A stretch of DNA of 64,000 nucleotides, taken from contig NZ_JAFKRH010000035.1 in the NCBI RefSeq assembly GCF_019038465.1, positions 1-64,000 on the forward strand, given 5' to 3'. A program made the position numbers and the translations under genes. The notes beneath the pieces were generated by a model, which was not told the DNA's origin, searched no databases, and saw nothing but the letters and a program-made list of their open reading frames with translations. This document shows, piece after piece, positions 1 through 8,303 of the stretch; the stretch's first letter is position 1; every line of letters begins with the position of its first letter. Source of the stretch: Synechococcus sp. CCY 0621. GTDB taxonomy: Bacteria; Cyanobacteriota; Cyanobacteriia; PCC-6307; Cyanobiaceae.

Positions 1-91
1 CGACATACAGACGGTTGTTGGTGGAGGTGACCCACTCACAGAACTGGTTCCACACCGAAGCGCCGGAGCGCTGCTGGAGAGTGGCGGTCAT
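1..91 (-). CDS. psbA: Photosystem II D1 protein, N-terminal fragment
   Basis: Reading leftward from the ATG at 91, the 30 visible codons begin [20 protein letters not shown] and continue through a [10 protein letters not shown] stretch. This is the conserved N-terminus of cyanobacterial D1, the photosystem II core subunit in the thylakoid membrane that binds P680, pheophytin, QB and the Mn cluster ligands. The rest of the gene lies beyond the left edge, so the isoform (low-light or high-light D1) cannot be decided. The roughly 200 bases upstream contain no other gene on this strand and should hold the promoter. I could not identify a convincing -35/-10 pair there. Confidence 0.95.
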   Translation of the reverse strand, partial: MTATLQQRSGASVWNQFCEWVTSTNNRLYV

Positions 92-299
92 GAGTGCAGA
101 GAAGAGTGCCGGCAGGCGAATGCGCTGGCGCGCAGGCCTTGGGCGTAAGGAAGGACGACGGATCGCCTGGGGTGACTGTAACAGACTGTTGCGGCTTGTG
201 AGCGGCGTCTTCATGAAGAAATGCTGTGCCTCTTGCCTGGCCTGTCCCCCCTGCCGCTGCTAGGAGAAGCGTTACCCCGGTCATCTCGCCTCCCCGCCG

Positions 300-662
300 A
301 TGGTCTCGCGTTCGTCGCTCTCTCCCCAGCCACCGCGCACCGCCGGCTTTCGCCTGTGCCGGCTGTCCCCCGCCCTGCTGGTCCTGCCGTTGCTGGTGGC
401 AGGTTGCCAGGGCTCGCCCAATGCCGAGAGCCGCCGCATCGACCAGCTCGAGCTGAAGATCCAGCAGCTGGAGCAACGGCTGAACAAGACCGACGCCCGC
501 CCTGATACCGCCGACCCGGCCGGCAAGCCCCCGGCCGGGGTGGTCAAATCGCTGACCCTGCGCACCGACACCGAGGACGACCGGCTGCGCATCTACTGGG
601 CCGACGGCAGCAAGACTGACCTCCCCTGCACCAAGGAACAGACCACCCTCGTCTGCGGATGA
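300..662 (+). CDS. small predicted lipoprotein with coiled coil
   Basis: This 120-residue protein has an N-terminal hydrophobic segment ending in a lipobox (LVAGC, Cys at residue 36), so it is probably a lipid-anchored periplasmic protein. Residues about 45-65 (RIDQLELKIQQLEQRLNK) form a short heptad coiled coil. The C-terminal part holds two cysteines and a charged stretch (DDRLRIYWADGSKTDLP) with no family I recognise. The next gene starts inside its stop codon (ATGA at 659-662), so the two are probably cotranscribed and translationally coupled. Function unknown. Confidence 0.75.
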   Translation: MVSRSSLSPQPPRTAGFRLCRLSPALLVLPLLVAGCQGSPNAESRRIDQLELKIQQLEQRLNKTDARPDTADPAGKPPAGVVKSLTLRTDTEDDRLRIYWADGSKTDLPCTKEQTTLVCG

Positions 663-1081
663 CCATGCCTTCCCCCCGTCTCCGGCCCCTGCTGGCCGCC
701 CTGGCCCTGCTGCTGGCCGGCCCCGGGCCCGCCCTGGCCCAGATGAGCCAGGAACAGGCCTTCCAGCGCGGCCGCGGCGTCAACCTGGCCCGCATGCGGG
801 GCGAGGTGATCAACGGCGGCCTGGGCGTCTATCGGCCCGCCATCTGCATGTACGAGCGCAGCGGTGGCAACTGCCTGGTGCGCTCCGACGCCGAGGGCCT
901 GCTGTTCCGCTTCTACGGCGGCGTCCCCGGCTGGGCCCAGCTCGGCCTGCCGCCAACGGTGGAAACCGAGATCCTCATCTCTCCCGACGGTCGCAACGTC
1001 GTGAGCGTCCTCTACAACGGCCCGCCCCGATCGCAGCAGGCCCCCGCCGGGCAGCCCCAGGCGCCTCAGCCCGGAGTCTGA
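659..1081 (+). CDS. hypothetical secreted protein
   Basis: The product is 140 residues long and starts with a clear signal peptide (hydrophobic run [18 protein letters not shown], likely cleavage after ALA around residue 26). The mature part contains two cysteines ([11 protein letters not shown]) and a Pro/Gln/Ala-rich tail. It overlaps the upstream lipoprotein gene by four bases. Its 3' end overlaps the convergent aspartoacylase gene by 16 bases. I do not recognise a domain. The protein is probably periplasmic or thylakoid-lumenal. Confidence 0.75.
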   Translation: MTMPSPRLRPLLAALALLLAGPGPALAQMSQEQAFQRGRGVNLARMRGEVINGGLGVYRPAICMYERSGGNCLVRSDAEGLLFRFYGGVPGWAQLGLPPTVETEILISPDGRNVVSVLYNGPPRSQQAPAGQPQAPQPGV

Positions 1082-2010
1082 AGATTCCTGGCCAGGCCCT
1101 GGAGCGCCTGGCCCCAGGCGGGCTCCACGGGCCAGGCTTCCCGGCGGGTAAGGCTGAGGGCGATGCCCTTCTCGCCGTAGGCCGCCTCGTTGATGAACAC
1201 GGCCCAGACGGGACCGGCCTCCATCTCCTCCCGGGGGTGGAAGGCAATCGTGGCGCCCTCGGCCGTCAGGAACAGGGGATCGCCGGCGGCGATCTGCTGC
1301 CAGTCGCGGTTCTGGCGCTGGGGATGCACCACTGCCGCCGGGGAGCCGTCGCCATGGCGCGGCAGATCGAGGCTGCCCAGGTGCCGATGCACCACCAGCC
1401 GTGCCGGCTGGCGCAGGGTTCCGGAGCGGGCCGCCGCCAGCACCTCCAGAGCCGCCTCCAGGGCCAGCTGGCTCTGTCGGCAGATCGGCGCCTGGATCAC
1501 GCCCTGGGGCACCGGACCCACCTCCACCACCAGCCCGCAGGGCCAGCGCTCCACCAGATAGCCGGTCTGGGCTCGGTCCTGCTCGTGCAGGTAGATCGGC
1601 AGTCCCAGCCGCTGCTGCAGGCCCGCCGCCAGGGCCAGATCGGCCGGCCTGCGGCCGTAGACCACCAGGCTGTTGCCCATGGCGGCGGTGGTGCTGTGCA
1701 GGTCGAGGGCCACCAGGCAGGGGGCGCTGCCTTCGGGCCCGTGGAGAGCCAGCAGCTCCCGGGCCCGCTGCCGTTCCCGGCCCCCGGGATCGGGGGCGTC
1801 CAGCAGGGCCGGCACGAAACTGCGGTTGAGGTCCTGGTCCAGGTAGCGGGCGCCGGCGGCATGGGCGGCGGGGTTGCCCAGCACCAGCTCCAGGGCGAGG
1901 CCGCTGCTGCGCAGCAGCGCCGGGTGCCGCCGCCAGGTTTCCAGCAGCCAGGGCGCGTTGCGCTCGTTGCCGTGGGTGCCGCCCACCACCATCACCCGGC
2001 CCGCCACCAT
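1066..2010 (-). CDS. aspartoacylase / succinylglutamate desuccinylase-like zinc hydrolase
   Basis: This is a 314-residue protein of the AspA/AstE zinc carboxypeptidase-like family, which hydrolyses N-acyl amino acids such as N-acetylaspartate. Visible family motifs are [11 protein letters not shown] (His and Glu zinc ligands), QDLNRSF (substrate-binding Asn-Arg) and [15 protein letters not shown] (third zinc ligand His), followed by a C-terminal beta-rich lid. The ATG at 2010 puts the GGTHGNE motif eight residues from the start, as expected for the family. An in-frame start at 2061 would add 17 poorly conserved residues and crowd the divergent GST gene at 2067. The physiological substrate in cyanobacteria is not known. 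Confidence 0.87.
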   Translation of the reverse strand: MVAGRVMVVGGTHGNERNAPWLLETWRRHPALLRSSGLALELVLGNPAAHAAGARYLDQDLNRSFVPALLDAPDPGGRERQRARELLALHGPEGSAPCLVALDLHSTTAAMGNSLVVYGRRPADLALAAGLQQRLGLPIYLHEQDRAQTGYLVERWPCGLVVEVGPVPQGVIQAPICRQSQLALEAALEVLAAARSGTLRQPARLVVHRHLGSLDLPRHGDGSPAAVVHPQRQNRDWQQIAAGDPLFLTAEGATIAFHPREEMEAGPVWAVFINEAAYGEKGIALSLTRREAWPVEPAWGQALQGLARNLQTPG

Positions 2011-2066
2011 CAACGTCTCGCCCACAGGGCCCCAGCCTGGCGCAGAGTCAGGGCTGCACACCGCTG

Positions 2067-3068
2067 ATGTCCATGGCCCCGCCCGCCACCCTGGTGCGCA
2101 CCGCCCGGCAGCTCTGGCAGTGCCAGTGGCGCCTGTTGATGGGTGGGCTCGGCCCCGCCGATGGCCAGGGCCGCTACCGCCGGCCAGGCGGGGCCTTCAC
2201 CGCCCTGCCGCCCCTGCCGGAGGACGCGGCCGAGCCGGGCGGCCACGTGCTGATCGTGGGCCGCAGCTGCCCCTGGGCCCACCGGGCCTGGCTCACCTGG
2301 ACCCTGCGGGGTCTGGCGCCCTCGATCGAGACGGTGGTGGTGGTGCCCGATCCGGCCGCCGGCCGCTGGCGGTTCGAGACGCCCTTCGAGGGCTGCCAGA
2401 CCCTGCTCGACCTCTACCGCCGCTGCGGCGCCGATCCCCGGGCCCGGGCCACCGTGCCGGCGCTCTACTCCCGGAGCCGGGGGCAGATCCTGGTGAGCGA
2501 GAGCGCCCGCCTGATCGAACTGCTCAATGCCTGGCCGGCGGCGGCCGGAGCACCGGACCTGGAACCCCCGGACGACCGGGCGGCCATCGCCACCTGGCGG
2601 GAGCGGCTGCAGGGCGATGTCAACGACGGCGTCTACCGCTGCGGCTTCGCCCGCAACCAGGCGGCCTACGACGAAGCCGAAGCGGCCCTGTTCGCTGCCC
2701 TGGAGGCCATCGAGGCCAGCCTCACCACCCAGGCAGAAAGCGGCGGCGGCTGGCTCTGCGGCGGGGCCCGTCCCAGCCTGGCGGACGTGGTGCTGTTCCC
2801 CACCCTGATCCGGATGGAACTGGTCTACGCCCCCCTGTTCGGCTGCAGCCGCCGGCCCCTGTGGCAACTGCCCCGGCTGTGGGACTGGCGCCGCCGCTTC
2901 CACGCCCTTGAGGGAGTGGCCGCCACCTGCTTCCCGGACGCCTGGCGCCGCGACTATTTCGGAGCCCTGTTCCCCCTGCATCCCTCCGGCATCGTCCCGG
3001 CGGGACCGGACCTGGCCACACTGGTGGGCAGCCCGCCCCCTGCCGCCCCCGGCGCCCCCACCCGATGA
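2067..3068 (+). CDS. glutathione S-transferase, glutathionyl-hydroquinone reductase-like
   Basis: This 333-residue soluble protein has an N-terminal thioredoxin-fold GST domain with the motif [11 protein letters not shown] Cys-Pro-Trp-Ala-His-Arg active site is typical of the omega-like GST class and of S-glutathionyl-hydroquinone reductases (YqjG/ECM4), which use the Cys to reduce glutathionylated quinones. The sequence [13 protein letters not shown] is the usual GSH-binding segment, and an all-helical C-terminal GST domain follows (about residues 170-300). The downstream DUF2301 gene overlaps its stop by ATGA, so they form one transcription unit. Exact substrate is inferred only from the motif. 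Confidence 0.85.
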   Translation: MSMAPPATLVRTARQLWQCQWRLLMGGLGPADGQGRYRRPGGAFTALPPLPEDAAEPGGHVLIVGRSCPWAHRAWLTWTLRGLAPSIETVVVVPDPAAGRWRFETPFEGCQTLLDLYRRCGADPRARATVPALYSRSRGQILVSESARLIELLNAWPAAAGAPDLEPPDDRAAIATWRERLQGDVNDGVYRCGFARNQAAYDEAEAALFAALEAIEASLTTQAESGGGWLCGGARPSLADVVLFPTLIRMELVYAPLFGCSRRPLWQLPRLWDWRRRFHALEGVAATCFPDAWRRDYFGALFPLHPSGIVPAGPDLATLVGSPPPAAPGAPTR

Positions 3069-3739
3069 GCAGCACCCTGGCCAGCCCGGATGGCACCGAC
3101 CCCGTCTTCGAGGGGGTGTACGGCCGCTTCACCATCACCGCCACCGACCGCCGCGAGGTGCTCGGCTACCGCCTGGCCCTCACGGCCGTGGCCCTGGGCC
3201 AGCTGGCCCTGCTGGCCCAGTGGCGCCAGCTCGGCCCCGACCTGCTCTGGCCCTGGTTGCTGGTGATGGCGGCCGGCCTGGGCCTGGCCCTGCGCTGGAT
3301 CCACATCTACCTGCGCCCCCTGCACCGGGCCCTGCAGCTGTTCTGGCTGGCCGGTTGCCTGGGCGGACTGCTGCTGGCCCTGCGGGCCGGACCGGGCCAG
3401 ATGCTCCCCGCCCTGGCGCAGCAACCCCTGTGGATCCTGGCGGTGGGGCCCTTCTTCGCCGCCCTGGCCGGCATCGGCTTCAAGGAGTTCTTCTGCTTTC
3501 AGCGGCCGGAGGCGATCGGCGTCACCCTGCTGCTGCCCCTGGCCCTGCTTGGGCGCCTGGCCGGTCTGCTGAGTCCCGCCACGACCGCCAGCCTGCTGGC
3601 CGCCGAAGCGCTGCTGCTGCTGGTGCTCTGTCTGCGCAAGTTCCCCATGCCGGCGGCGGCGGATGTGGGCGACAAGAGCGTCTTCGCCCATCTGGAGCAG
3701 CAGCGCCTGGGCCTGGGCCAGAGCGGCGACACCCCATGA
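3065..3739 (+). CDS. DUF2301 integral membrane protein
   Basis: This 224-residue hydrophobic protein has about six predicted transmembrane segments. Its features match the cyanobacterial/plastid DUF2301 family: an N-terminal YGRFTITATDR segment, the central FKEFFCFQRPEA stretch, and a C-terminal GDKSVFAHLE motif. The function of the family is unknown. It starts within the stop codon of the GST gene and ends within the start codon of the ABC-F gene (ATGA at 3736-3739), so three genes are tightly coupled. Confidence 0.85.
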   Translation: MSSTLASPDGTDPVFEGVYGRFTITATDRREVLGYRLALTAVALGQLALLAQWRQLGPDLLWPWLLVMAAGLGLALRWIHIYLRPLHRALQLFWLAGCLGGLLLALRAGPGQMLPALAQQPLWILAVGPFFAALAGIGFKEFFCFQRPEAIGVTLLLPLALLGRLAGLLSPATTASLLAAEALLLLVLCLRKFPMPAAADVGDKSVFAHLEQQRLGLGQSGDTP

Positions 3740-5664
3740 GCGCGATCAGCCTGGTGGGGGCCGCCAAGGACTTCGGCCTGCGCAGCCTGTTCTCCGATCT
3801 CGACCTGCACGTGGGTGAGCGGGACCGGCTGGGGCTGATCGGCCCCAACGGCGCCGGCAAGAGCACCCTGCTGCGGGTGCTGGCGGGCCTCGAACCGCTC
3901 GATCGCGGTGAGCGCCGCTGCCATGCCCGTACCCGGGTGGTGCTGCTCGACCAGGAGCCCCGGCTGGATCCCTCCCTGACGGTGCTGGAGCAGGTGTTCG
4001 CCGGGGACGGGGAAGCCATGGGCCTGCTGCGGGAGTACGCCGGCGTGAGCCACCAGCTGGCCCTCCATCCAGAGGACGGCCAGCTCCTGGCCCGCCTCAG
4101 CGCCCTGCAGCACCGCATGGACGGCTGCCAGGCCTGGGACCTGGAGCGCCGCTGCCGGGAGGTGCTGGAGCGCCTGGGCATCGACGCGGCCCACCAGGAG
4201 CGGACGATCGGGGAGCTCTCCGGCGGCAATCGGCGCCGCGTCGCCCTGGCGGCGGCCCTGGTGGCCGAACCGGAGGTGCTGCTGCTGGATGAACCCACCA
4301 ACCACCTCGACGCCGAGGGGGTGGAGTGGCTGCAGAGCTACCTGGATCGCTTCTCCGGCGCCCTGGTGCTCGTCACCCATGACCGCTACCTGCTGGATCG
4401 GGTCACCCGCCGGATCGTGGCGGTGGAGCGGGGCGAGGCCCGGCCCTATGAGGGCAACTACGGCACCTACCTGGGCCTGAAGGCGGCCGAGGAGGAGGCC
4501 GAAGCCTCCACCGCCGCCAAGCTCAAGGGGACCCTGCGGCGGGAACTGGCCTGGTTGCGCCAGGGCCCCAAGGCCCGCAGCACCAAGCAGAAGGCCCGGC
4601 TGCAACGCATCGATGCCCTGCTGGAGGCCCCCGCCCGCCAGGGGCGCACCAGCCTGGCGATGGCCGCCACCGCCCGGCGCATCGGCAAGCGGGCAATCAC
4701 CGCCGAGGGGCTGGCGGTCGCGGTGGGTGAGCGCACCTTGCTGCGCGACTTCAGCTACGACTTCAGCCCCGAGGATCGGGTGGGGATCATCGGGCCCAAC
4801 GGGGCCGGCAAATCCAGCCTGCTGGAGGTGATCGCCGGGCGGCGCCCCCCCAGCGAGGGCCTGCTGGAGCTGGGGGGCACGGTGAAGCTGGCCTACTTCG
4901 ACCAGCACAGCGACGTGCTGCTGGCCAAGGACGGCAAGCGCAAGGTGATCGAGGTGGTGCAGGAGGCCGCCAGCCGGGTCCAGGTGGACGGGGTGGAGCT
5001 GACGGCCTCCCAGCTGCTGGAGCGGTTTCTGTTCCCTCCGGCCCAGCAGCACCAACCCGTGGCGAAGCTCTCCGGTGGCGAACGACGGCGGCTGCACCTC
5101 TGCCGGCTGCTGATCGAGGCCCCCAATGTGCTGCTGCTGGACGAGCCCACCAACGACCTCGATGTCCACACCCTGAGCGTGCTGGAGGAGTTCCTCGACG
5201 ATTTCCGCGGCTGTGTGGTGGTGGTTTCCCACGACCGCTGGTTCCTGGATCGCACCGTCGACCGCCTGTTCCACTTCGAGGACGGCCGGCTGGAGCGCTT
5301 CGAGGGCAACTACAGCAGCTGGCTGGAGCGACGGTCAGAGTCGCCGACCACCGCCCCTGGGCCTGCCGCCGTCGCCGCCGCAGCCGTGGCCCAGGTGGCC
5401 GCCAAGCGTTCGGCCCCACCCGCCAAGGTCCCGGCGGACGGCCCCCGGCGGCGCAGCTTCAAGGAGACCCGGGAGCTGGAGCGTCTCGAAACCGAGCTGC
5501 CCCAGCTCGAACAGCAACGCCGCGAGCTGGAGCAGCACCTGGCGGCTCCCAGTGGCCCGGATTACGCCCGCCTGGAGGAGCTGACCCATGAGCTGGCGGC
5601 CCTGGTGGAGCGGATCCACGCGGCGGAGGAGCGCTGGCTGGTGCTGAGCGAACTGGCCGCCTGA
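3736..5664 (+). CDS. ABC-F family ATPase, Uup-like
   Basis: This 642-residue soluble protein contains two complete ABC ATPase domains and no membrane segment, the hallmark of ABC-F proteins, which act on ribosomes or nucleic acids rather than in transport. Each half has a Walker A (GPNGAGKST and GPNGAGKSS), a signature (LSGGNRRR and LSGGERRR) and a Walker B (LLLDEPTNHLD and LLLDEPTNDLD). The linker between them is the basic P-site-tRNA-interaction motif region. A C-terminal charged coiled coil after a Pro/Ala linker (about residues 570-642) resembles the DNA-binding tail of Uup. The ATG at 3736 overlaps the DUF2301 stop. Earlier in-frame starts lie inside the upstream genes. Confidence 0.92.
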   Translation: MSAISLVGAAKDFGLRSLFSDLDLHVGERDRLGLIGPNGAGKSTLLRVLAGLEPLDRGERRCHARTRVVLLDQEPRLDPSLTVLEQVFAGDGEAMGLLREYAGVSHQLALHPEDGQLLARLSALQHRMDGCQAWDLERRCREVLERLGIDAAHQERTIGELSGGNRRRVALAAALVAEPEVLLLDEPTNHLDAEGVEWLQSYLDRFSGALVLVTHDRYLLDRVTRRIVAVERGEARPYEGNYGTYLGLKAAEEEAEASTAAKLKGTLRRELAWLRQGPKARSTKQKARLQRIDALLEAPARQGRTSLAMAATARRIGKRAITAEGLAVAVGERTLLRDFSYDFSPEDRVGIIGPNGAGKSSLLEVIAGRRPPSEGLLELGGTVKLAYFDQHSDVLLAKDGKRKVIEVVQEAASRVQVDGVELTASQLLERFLFPPAQQHQPVAKLSGGERRRLHLCRLLIEAPNVLLLDEPTNDLDVHTLSVLEEFLDDFRGCVVVVSHDRWFLDRTVDRLFHFEDGRLERFEGNYSSWLERRSESPTTAPGPAAVAAAAVAQVAAKRSAPPAKVPADGPRRRSFKETRELERLETELPQLEQQRRELEQHLAAPSGPDYARLEELTHELAALVERIHAAEERWLVLSELAA

Positions 5665-5775
5665 GCGCCGCTGCCGGGGCGATGGGTGTGCGGGACCCCA
5701 CAGGAAACGGCGGCGCCCCTGCCCCGCCCGTATGGTGTCTGCGGTGAGTTCCGGCTCGTGAAGGCCGGTTTTTGC

Positions 5776-5994
5776 ATGAAGACGATCGACGATCACATCG
5801 AGAAGGACAAGGTCGAGATCGAATCGGCCAAGGCCGACGGCAATCTCGGCAAGGTGCGCCATCTCGAGGAGGAGCTCAAGGCCCTCAACGAATACAAGGA
5901 GCACCACCCCGAGGACAGCCACGACCCCAGCCCCCTCGAGGTGTACTGCGACCTCAACCCCGAAGCGCCCGAGTGCCGCGTCTACGACGACTGA
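5776..5994 (+). CDS. cp12: CP12 Calvin-cycle regulatory protein
   Basis: This 72-residue, acidic, intrinsically disordered protein ends in LEVYCDLNPEAPECRVYDD, the diagnostic C-terminal CP12 motif. It bears the redox-active Cys pair that binds GAPDH. CP12 assembles GAPDH and phosphoribulokinase into an inactive complex in the dark. The PRK-binding helix region is present as RHLEEELKALNEYK. The N-terminal Cys pair of plant and many cyanobacterial CP12s is absent: the only two cysteines are at the C-terminus. The ATG at 5776 was preferred to an in-frame ATG at 5686, which adds residues unlike CP12. Confidence 0.95.
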   Translation: MKTIDDHIEKDKVEIESAKADGNLGKVRHLEEELKALNEYKEHHPEDSHDPSPLEVYCDLNPEAPECRVYDD

Positions 5995-6007
5995 TCCCCG
6001 GGGCGGT

Positions 6008-7000
6008 TCAGGTGATGCCCAGCTGCTGCCAGACGGCGGCCAGCAGGGCATCGAGCCCCTGGGAGGCGGCAGCGGAGATGACCAGCGGGGGCTGGCCGGT
6101 ATGGGCGCCGATGGCCGCCACCCGTTCCTCCAGTCCCTCGGCATCACACAGTTCCATCTTGTTCAGCACCACCAGGCGGGGGCGCTCGCTGAGCCCGTTG
6201 CCGTAGGCGGCCAGCTCCTCCTCCACCACCAGCAGATCCCTGAGCACGTCCTCGCCGCCGGCATCCACCAGATGCAGCAGCAGGCGCGTGCGCTCGATGT
6301 GGCGCAGGAATTCGTGGCCCAGGCCGGCGCCACGCGCTGCCCCAGCGATCAGGCCGGGAATGTCGGCGAAGACGGTGCCGTCACCGCTCGGCCGCCGCAC
6401 CACCCCCAGGTTGGGCACCAGAGTGGTGAAGGGGTAATCGGCGATCTTGGGCCGAGCGGCCGAGAGCACGGCGATCAAGGTGCTCTTGCCGGCATTGGGC
6501 AGACCGATGATCCCCACCTCAGCCAGAAGCTTGAGCTCCAGCTGCAGCTTCCATTCCTCTCCTTCCTTGCCCTCGGTGAACTTTTCCGGGGCCCGGTTGC
6601 GGTTGCTGAGGTAGTGGGCGTTGCCCAGCCCACCCCGGCCGCCAGCCGCCACCAGCAACTCCTCGCCGTCGTCAGTTAGATCCCCCAGCAGGATGCCGGT
6701 GCGGCAGTCGCGCACCTCCGTGCCGCACGGCACCCGGATCGTCAGGGTGGAGGCGCTGGCTCCAGAGGAGCGGTTCGGGCCGCCGCGGCGGCCGTCATCG
6801 GCGGCGAACAGGCGTCGGTACTTGAAATCCAGCAGGGTCTGGAGATTGGAATCGGCCACGAGCAGCACGTCACCGCCGCGGCCCCCGTCACCACCGGAGG
6901 GGCCCCCGGCGGGCACGTATTTCTCACGACGGAAGGCCACGATGCCGTCGCCGCCGCGGCCGGCGCGCACAGCAATGCGGGCCTGATCGATGAACTGCAA
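6008..7000 (-). CDS. obgE: Obg/CgtA GTPase
   Basis: This 330-residue ribosome-associated GTPase is needed for 50S maturation and stress control. The N-terminal Obg fold is rich in glycine ([33 protein letters not shown]). The G domain follows with GLPNAGKST (G1), DIPGL (G3) and NKMEL (G4). The short C-terminal extension of some Obg proteins is missing. The start is placed at a TTG (6998-7000), which gives the family-typical beginning (M)[13 protein letters not shown]. The only upstream in-frame ATG (7096) would run into the divergent ABC ATPase gene that begins at 7065. Confidence 0.92.
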   Translation of the reverse strand: MQFIDQARIAVRAGRGGDGIVAFRREKYVPAGGPSGGDGGRGGDVLLVADSNLQTLLDFKYRRLFAADDGRRGGPNRSSGASASTLTIRVPCGTEVRDCRTGILLGDLTDDGEELLVAAGGRGGLGNAHYLSNRNRAPEKFTEGKEGEEWKLQLELKLLAEVGIIGLPNAGKSTLIAVLSAARPKIADYPFTTLVPNLGVVRRPSGDGTVFADIPGLIAGAARGAGLGHEFLRHIERTRLLLHLVDAGGEDVLRDLLVVEEELAAYGNGLSERPRLVVLNKMELCDAEGLEERVAAIGAHTGQPPLVISAAASQGLDALLAAVWQQLGIT

Positions 7001-7036
7001 GGAAGGTTTTCGGCCGGGGCTCGGATGAGGAACAAC

Positions 7037-7050
7037 CCTAGGATCCCCCG
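7037..7050 (+). promoter_or_regulatory. possible promoter core (CCTAGGATCCCCCG) ahead of MalK-type gene
   Basis: The 14-mer CCTAGGATCCCCCG contains a TAGGAT -10-like hexamer (7039-7044), 20 bases before the TTG start at 7065. The identical 14-mer occurs before psbX (30515-30528). No clear -35 was found. The assignment rests on position and on the repeated occurrence only. Confidence 0.35.
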
Positions 7051-7064
7051 GTTGCAGCGCTTGT

Positions 7065-8300
7065 TTGGCCGAGGTCCGCTTCCAGAAGGTCGGCAAGACC
7101 TACCCGCCCCGTCGCGGCGGCAGTCCGGTGGAGGTGCTGCGCGAGCTCGACCTGCGGATCGAGGACGGTGAATTCCTGGTGCTGGTGGGCCCCTCGGGCT
7201 GTGGCAAGAGCACCCTGCTGCGGCTGCTGGCGGGCCTGGAGGCCACCACCTCGGGCGAGATCTACGTCGGCGAGCGGCCCGTGAGCCGGCTGCGGCCCGC
7301 CCAGCGGGATGTGGCGATGGTGTTCCAGAGCTACGCGCTCTATCCCCACCTGAGCGTGGCCGACAACATCGGCTTCGGCCTGCGGCGCAGCCGCCACCGC
7401 AGCCTGCCCCAGCAACTGCAGGACAGCCTGCACCGGGCCAGCCGTGGATGGCCGGCGGCCCTGCGGATCGCTTCCGAGCGGGAGCGCCGCATCACGGCGC
7501 GCATTGACGAGGTGGCCGCCACCCTGGAGCTGGAGCCGCTGCTGGGACGCCGGCCCAAGGAGCTCTCCGGCGGCCAGAAGCAGCGGGTGGCCCTGGGCCG
7601 GGCCATCGCCCGCCAGCCGGCGGTGTTCCTGATGGATGAACCGCTCAGCAACCTCGACGCCAAGCTGCGCACCGGCACCCGCACCCAGATCGTGGAGCTG
7701 CAGCGGCGCCTGGGCACCACCACCCTCTACGTCACCCACGACCAGGTGGAGGCCATGACCATGGGCCACCGCATCGCCGTGCTCAACGAGGGCCGGCTGC
7801 AGCAGCTGGGCACGCCGATGCAGCTCTACCAGTGGCCGTCCAACCTGTTCGTGGCCCAGTTCATCGGCAGCCCGGCGATGAACCTGCTGCCGGTGGAGGT
7901 GGCCGGCTCCGCCCAGCTGCTGCTGGGGGGGCGCCGCTTTCCCGTGGAGGGTCCGATGGCGGACCTGCTGGGCGACTGGATCGGCCACCGGATCACCGGC
8001 GGCCTGCGGCCGGAGCACCTGCGGCTGGCCCCCGCCACCAACCGCAACCTGGCGGCGGAGGTGAGCCACTGCGAGGCCCTGGGCAACGAACAGCTGGTCA
8101 CCTGCCGGCTGCTGGAGGGCAGCCACCTGGTGCTGGTGCGGGCCACCCCGGACCAGAGCGTGACCGTGGGCCAGACCGTCCATCTCGATGTCGACCCCAC
8201 CGGCTGGCGCCTGTTCGACGGGCTCGGGGCCGCCCTGCTGCCGGCCGAGGCCACCCCTCCGCCCCGGCAGGAACCCCAGCTGCCCGCCATCAATCACTGA
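7065..8300 (+). CDS. MalK/UgpC-type ABC transporter ATP-binding protein
   Basis: This is a 411-residue ATPase of the carbohydrate-importer (CUT1) type. It has Walker [10 protein letters not shown] (residues 42-50), Q-loop [11 protein letters not shown], signature LSGGQKQRV (167 on), Walker [14 protein letters not shown], an H-loop His (YVTHD) and a C-terminal OB/TOBE regulatory domain. About 30 extra residues (roughly 108-140, basic and Gln-rich) sit between the Q-loop region and the signature, where MalK is short. No permease or binding-protein gene is adjacent, so it may serve several sugar or compatible-solute (for example glucosylglycerol) importers encoded elsewhere. That role is inferred. 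The start is TTG at 7065. Confidence 0.88.
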   Translation: MAEVRFQKVGKTYPPRRGGSPVEVLRELDLRIEDGEFLVLVGPSGCGKSTLLRLLAGLEATTSGEIYVGERPVSRLRPAQRDVAMVFQSYALYPHLSVADNIGFGLRRSRHRSLPQQLQDSLHRASRGWPAALRIASERERRITARIDEVAATLELEPLLGRRPKELSGGQKQRVALGRAIARQPAVFLMDEPLSNLDAKLRTGTRTQIVELQRRLGTTTLYVTHDQVEAMTMGHRIAVLNEGRLQQLGTPMQLYQWPSNLFVAQFIGSPAMNLLPVEVAGSAQLLLGGRRFPVEGPMADLLGDWIGHRITGGLRPEHLRLAPATNRNLAAEVSHCEALGNEQLVTCRLLEGSHLVLVRATPDQSVTVGQTVHLDVDPTGWRLFDGLGAALLPAEATPPPRQEPQLPAINH

Positions 8301-8303
8301 GCC

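Noticed and set aside
92-299. Specific psbA promoter elements
   Set aside because: TTACAGT and similar hexamers occur on the minus strand, but none forms a convincing -35/-10 pair at the right spacing.
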